Assembly: GCA_913062735.1 (NCBI GenBank)
Contig: CAJXWI010000161.1
Location: forward strand, 1-6,300
Direction: 5' to 3'
Length of the DNA stretch: 6,300 nucleotides
From: an uncultured Arcobacter sp.
Lineage (GTDB): Bacteria; Campylobacterota; Campylobacteria; Campylobacterales; Arcobacteraceae
This document shows positions 5,814-6,300 of the stretch, in pieces (the first letter of the stretch is position 1; every line of letters begins with the position of its first letter). The translations under genes and the position numbers were made by a program. Under the pieces are notes generated by a model. That model made no database searches and was not told the DNA's origin. It worked only from the letters and a program-made list of their open reading frames with translations.

Positions 5814-6300
5814 TTACTTTTTTCTTTGAAATAAATATTTTTTCAAGAACTCAAAAATTACAATTAACAAAACACTCATACCAAATAAGGGAAAGAATAC
5901 ACACAAGAATAGAAGAATGACGATAATTCCCTTGCCTACTTTAAATTGCGCTGGCACAGCAGGAATAGAAAAATCATTTTTTGTTTTTCGTAAATAATAC
6001 GAAACAATTCCAGCAATACCAGAAAAAAAGAACAATAAAGAAACAACTAACATTAAAACCCAATTCCAAAGTCCGAATAAACCTTGGTGAAAACGCATTA
6101 ACCACTGCCTACTTTGCATCATAGAACCCACATCATTCCAGGTAAAAGATTTTATAAGTGTTTTTGAGTACTGGTCATAGTGGTATACTTTTTGATCATA
6201 TAAATCTTGTGCTTTATTTTTAATAGTATATACAGCTTCCTCGTTTTTTGGAATACTCAAACTTACCCTACCTTCAAGTTTTAGAGTTTTTGTAAGCTTT
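5814..6300 (-). CDS. PepSY-associated membrane protein, C-terminal part (partial)
   Basis: 161 codons are visible and the frame is open to the window edge, so the N-terminus lies outside. The beginning (KLTKTLKLEGRV... and IPKNEEAVYTI) looks like beta-strand periplasmic sequence, followed by YHYDQYSKTLI, typical of a PepSY domain. Then comes RFHQGLFGLWNWVLML with a membrane helix ending GIAGIVSYYLRK, the conserved segment of PepSY-associated TM (PiuB-like) proteins: His before the helix, small residues near its end. After a cytosolic loop there are two more helices (about residues 112-152) and a basic KKYLFQRKK end. Family members sit in the inner membrane; many are iron- or metal-linked and thought to handle reduction or uptake, but the exact role is unsettled. 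Next to a copper operon, a metal role is plausible but not shown. A TTG at 6260 could be mistaken for its start; homologous sequence clearly continues upstream. Confidence 0.75.
   Translation of the reverse strand, partial: KLTKTLKLEGRVSLSIPKNEEAVYTIKNKAQDLYDQKVYHYDQYSKTLIKSFTWNDVGSMMQSRQWLMRFHQGLFGLWNWVLMLVVSLLFFFSGIAGIVSYYLRKTKNDFSIPAVPAQFKVGKGIIVILLFLCVFFPLFGMSVLLIVIFEFLKKYLFQRKK

Noticed and set aside
5814..6260. Taking the TTG at 6260 as the start of a complete 148-residue protein
   Set aside because: The frame is open to the window edge, upstream codons continue the same kind of domain, there is no Shine-Dalgarno before the TTG, and PepSY-TM proteins are much longer.

Overview
The window is very AT-rich and tightly packed. 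Nearly every gene reads on the minus strand. The organism is most likely an Arcobacter-like member of the Campylobacterota. I infer this from base composition, from a histidine kinase whose phosphoacceptor helix (NIMHELKTPITKGK) resembles the ArsS (HP0165) group of Helicobacter/Campylobacter/Arcobacter, and from the short, overlapping gene layout. No rRNA, tRNA, CRISPR array or insertion sequence is visible.

Right to left (the direction of most transcription): 6300-5814 is the C-terminal part of a PepSY-associated membrane protein that enters from outside the window. It converges on a plus-strand 42-codon membrane microprotein (5527-5655), and a strong hairpin at 5656-5685 probably terminates both. 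The stretch 5686-5813 shows nothing else. The divergent region 5275-5526 holds a near-consensus promoter (5310-5338) threaded through three CATATG hexamers spaced exactly 16 bp apart, a likely repressor operator. I find no convincing plus-strand promoter between 5341 and 5526.

That promoter drives a compact copper operon: a CopZ-like metallochaperone (5274-5071), an ArsR/CadC-type metal-sensing repressor (5069-4707) and the Cu(I)-exporting P-type ATPase CopA (4704-2536), with gaps of 1 and 2 bp. The logic I infer is that cytosolic Cu(I) releases the repressor, CopZ buffers and delivers copper, and CopA pumps it to the periplasm.

After a 109-bp gap with its own putative promoter, an 11-bp-phased direct repeat and a small hairpin comes an overlapping three-gene unit: a Spy/CpxP-like periplasmic protein (2426-1959), an OmpR-family response regulator (1981-1307) and an ArsS-like sensor kinase (1310-42). 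This looks like an envelope-stress circuit; its position behind the copper exporter suggests, but does not prove, that it deals with periplasmic metal stress. Just past the kinase, the first codons of another minus-strand gene appear to begin with a dinucleotide-binding motif and, unusually, no standard start codon.
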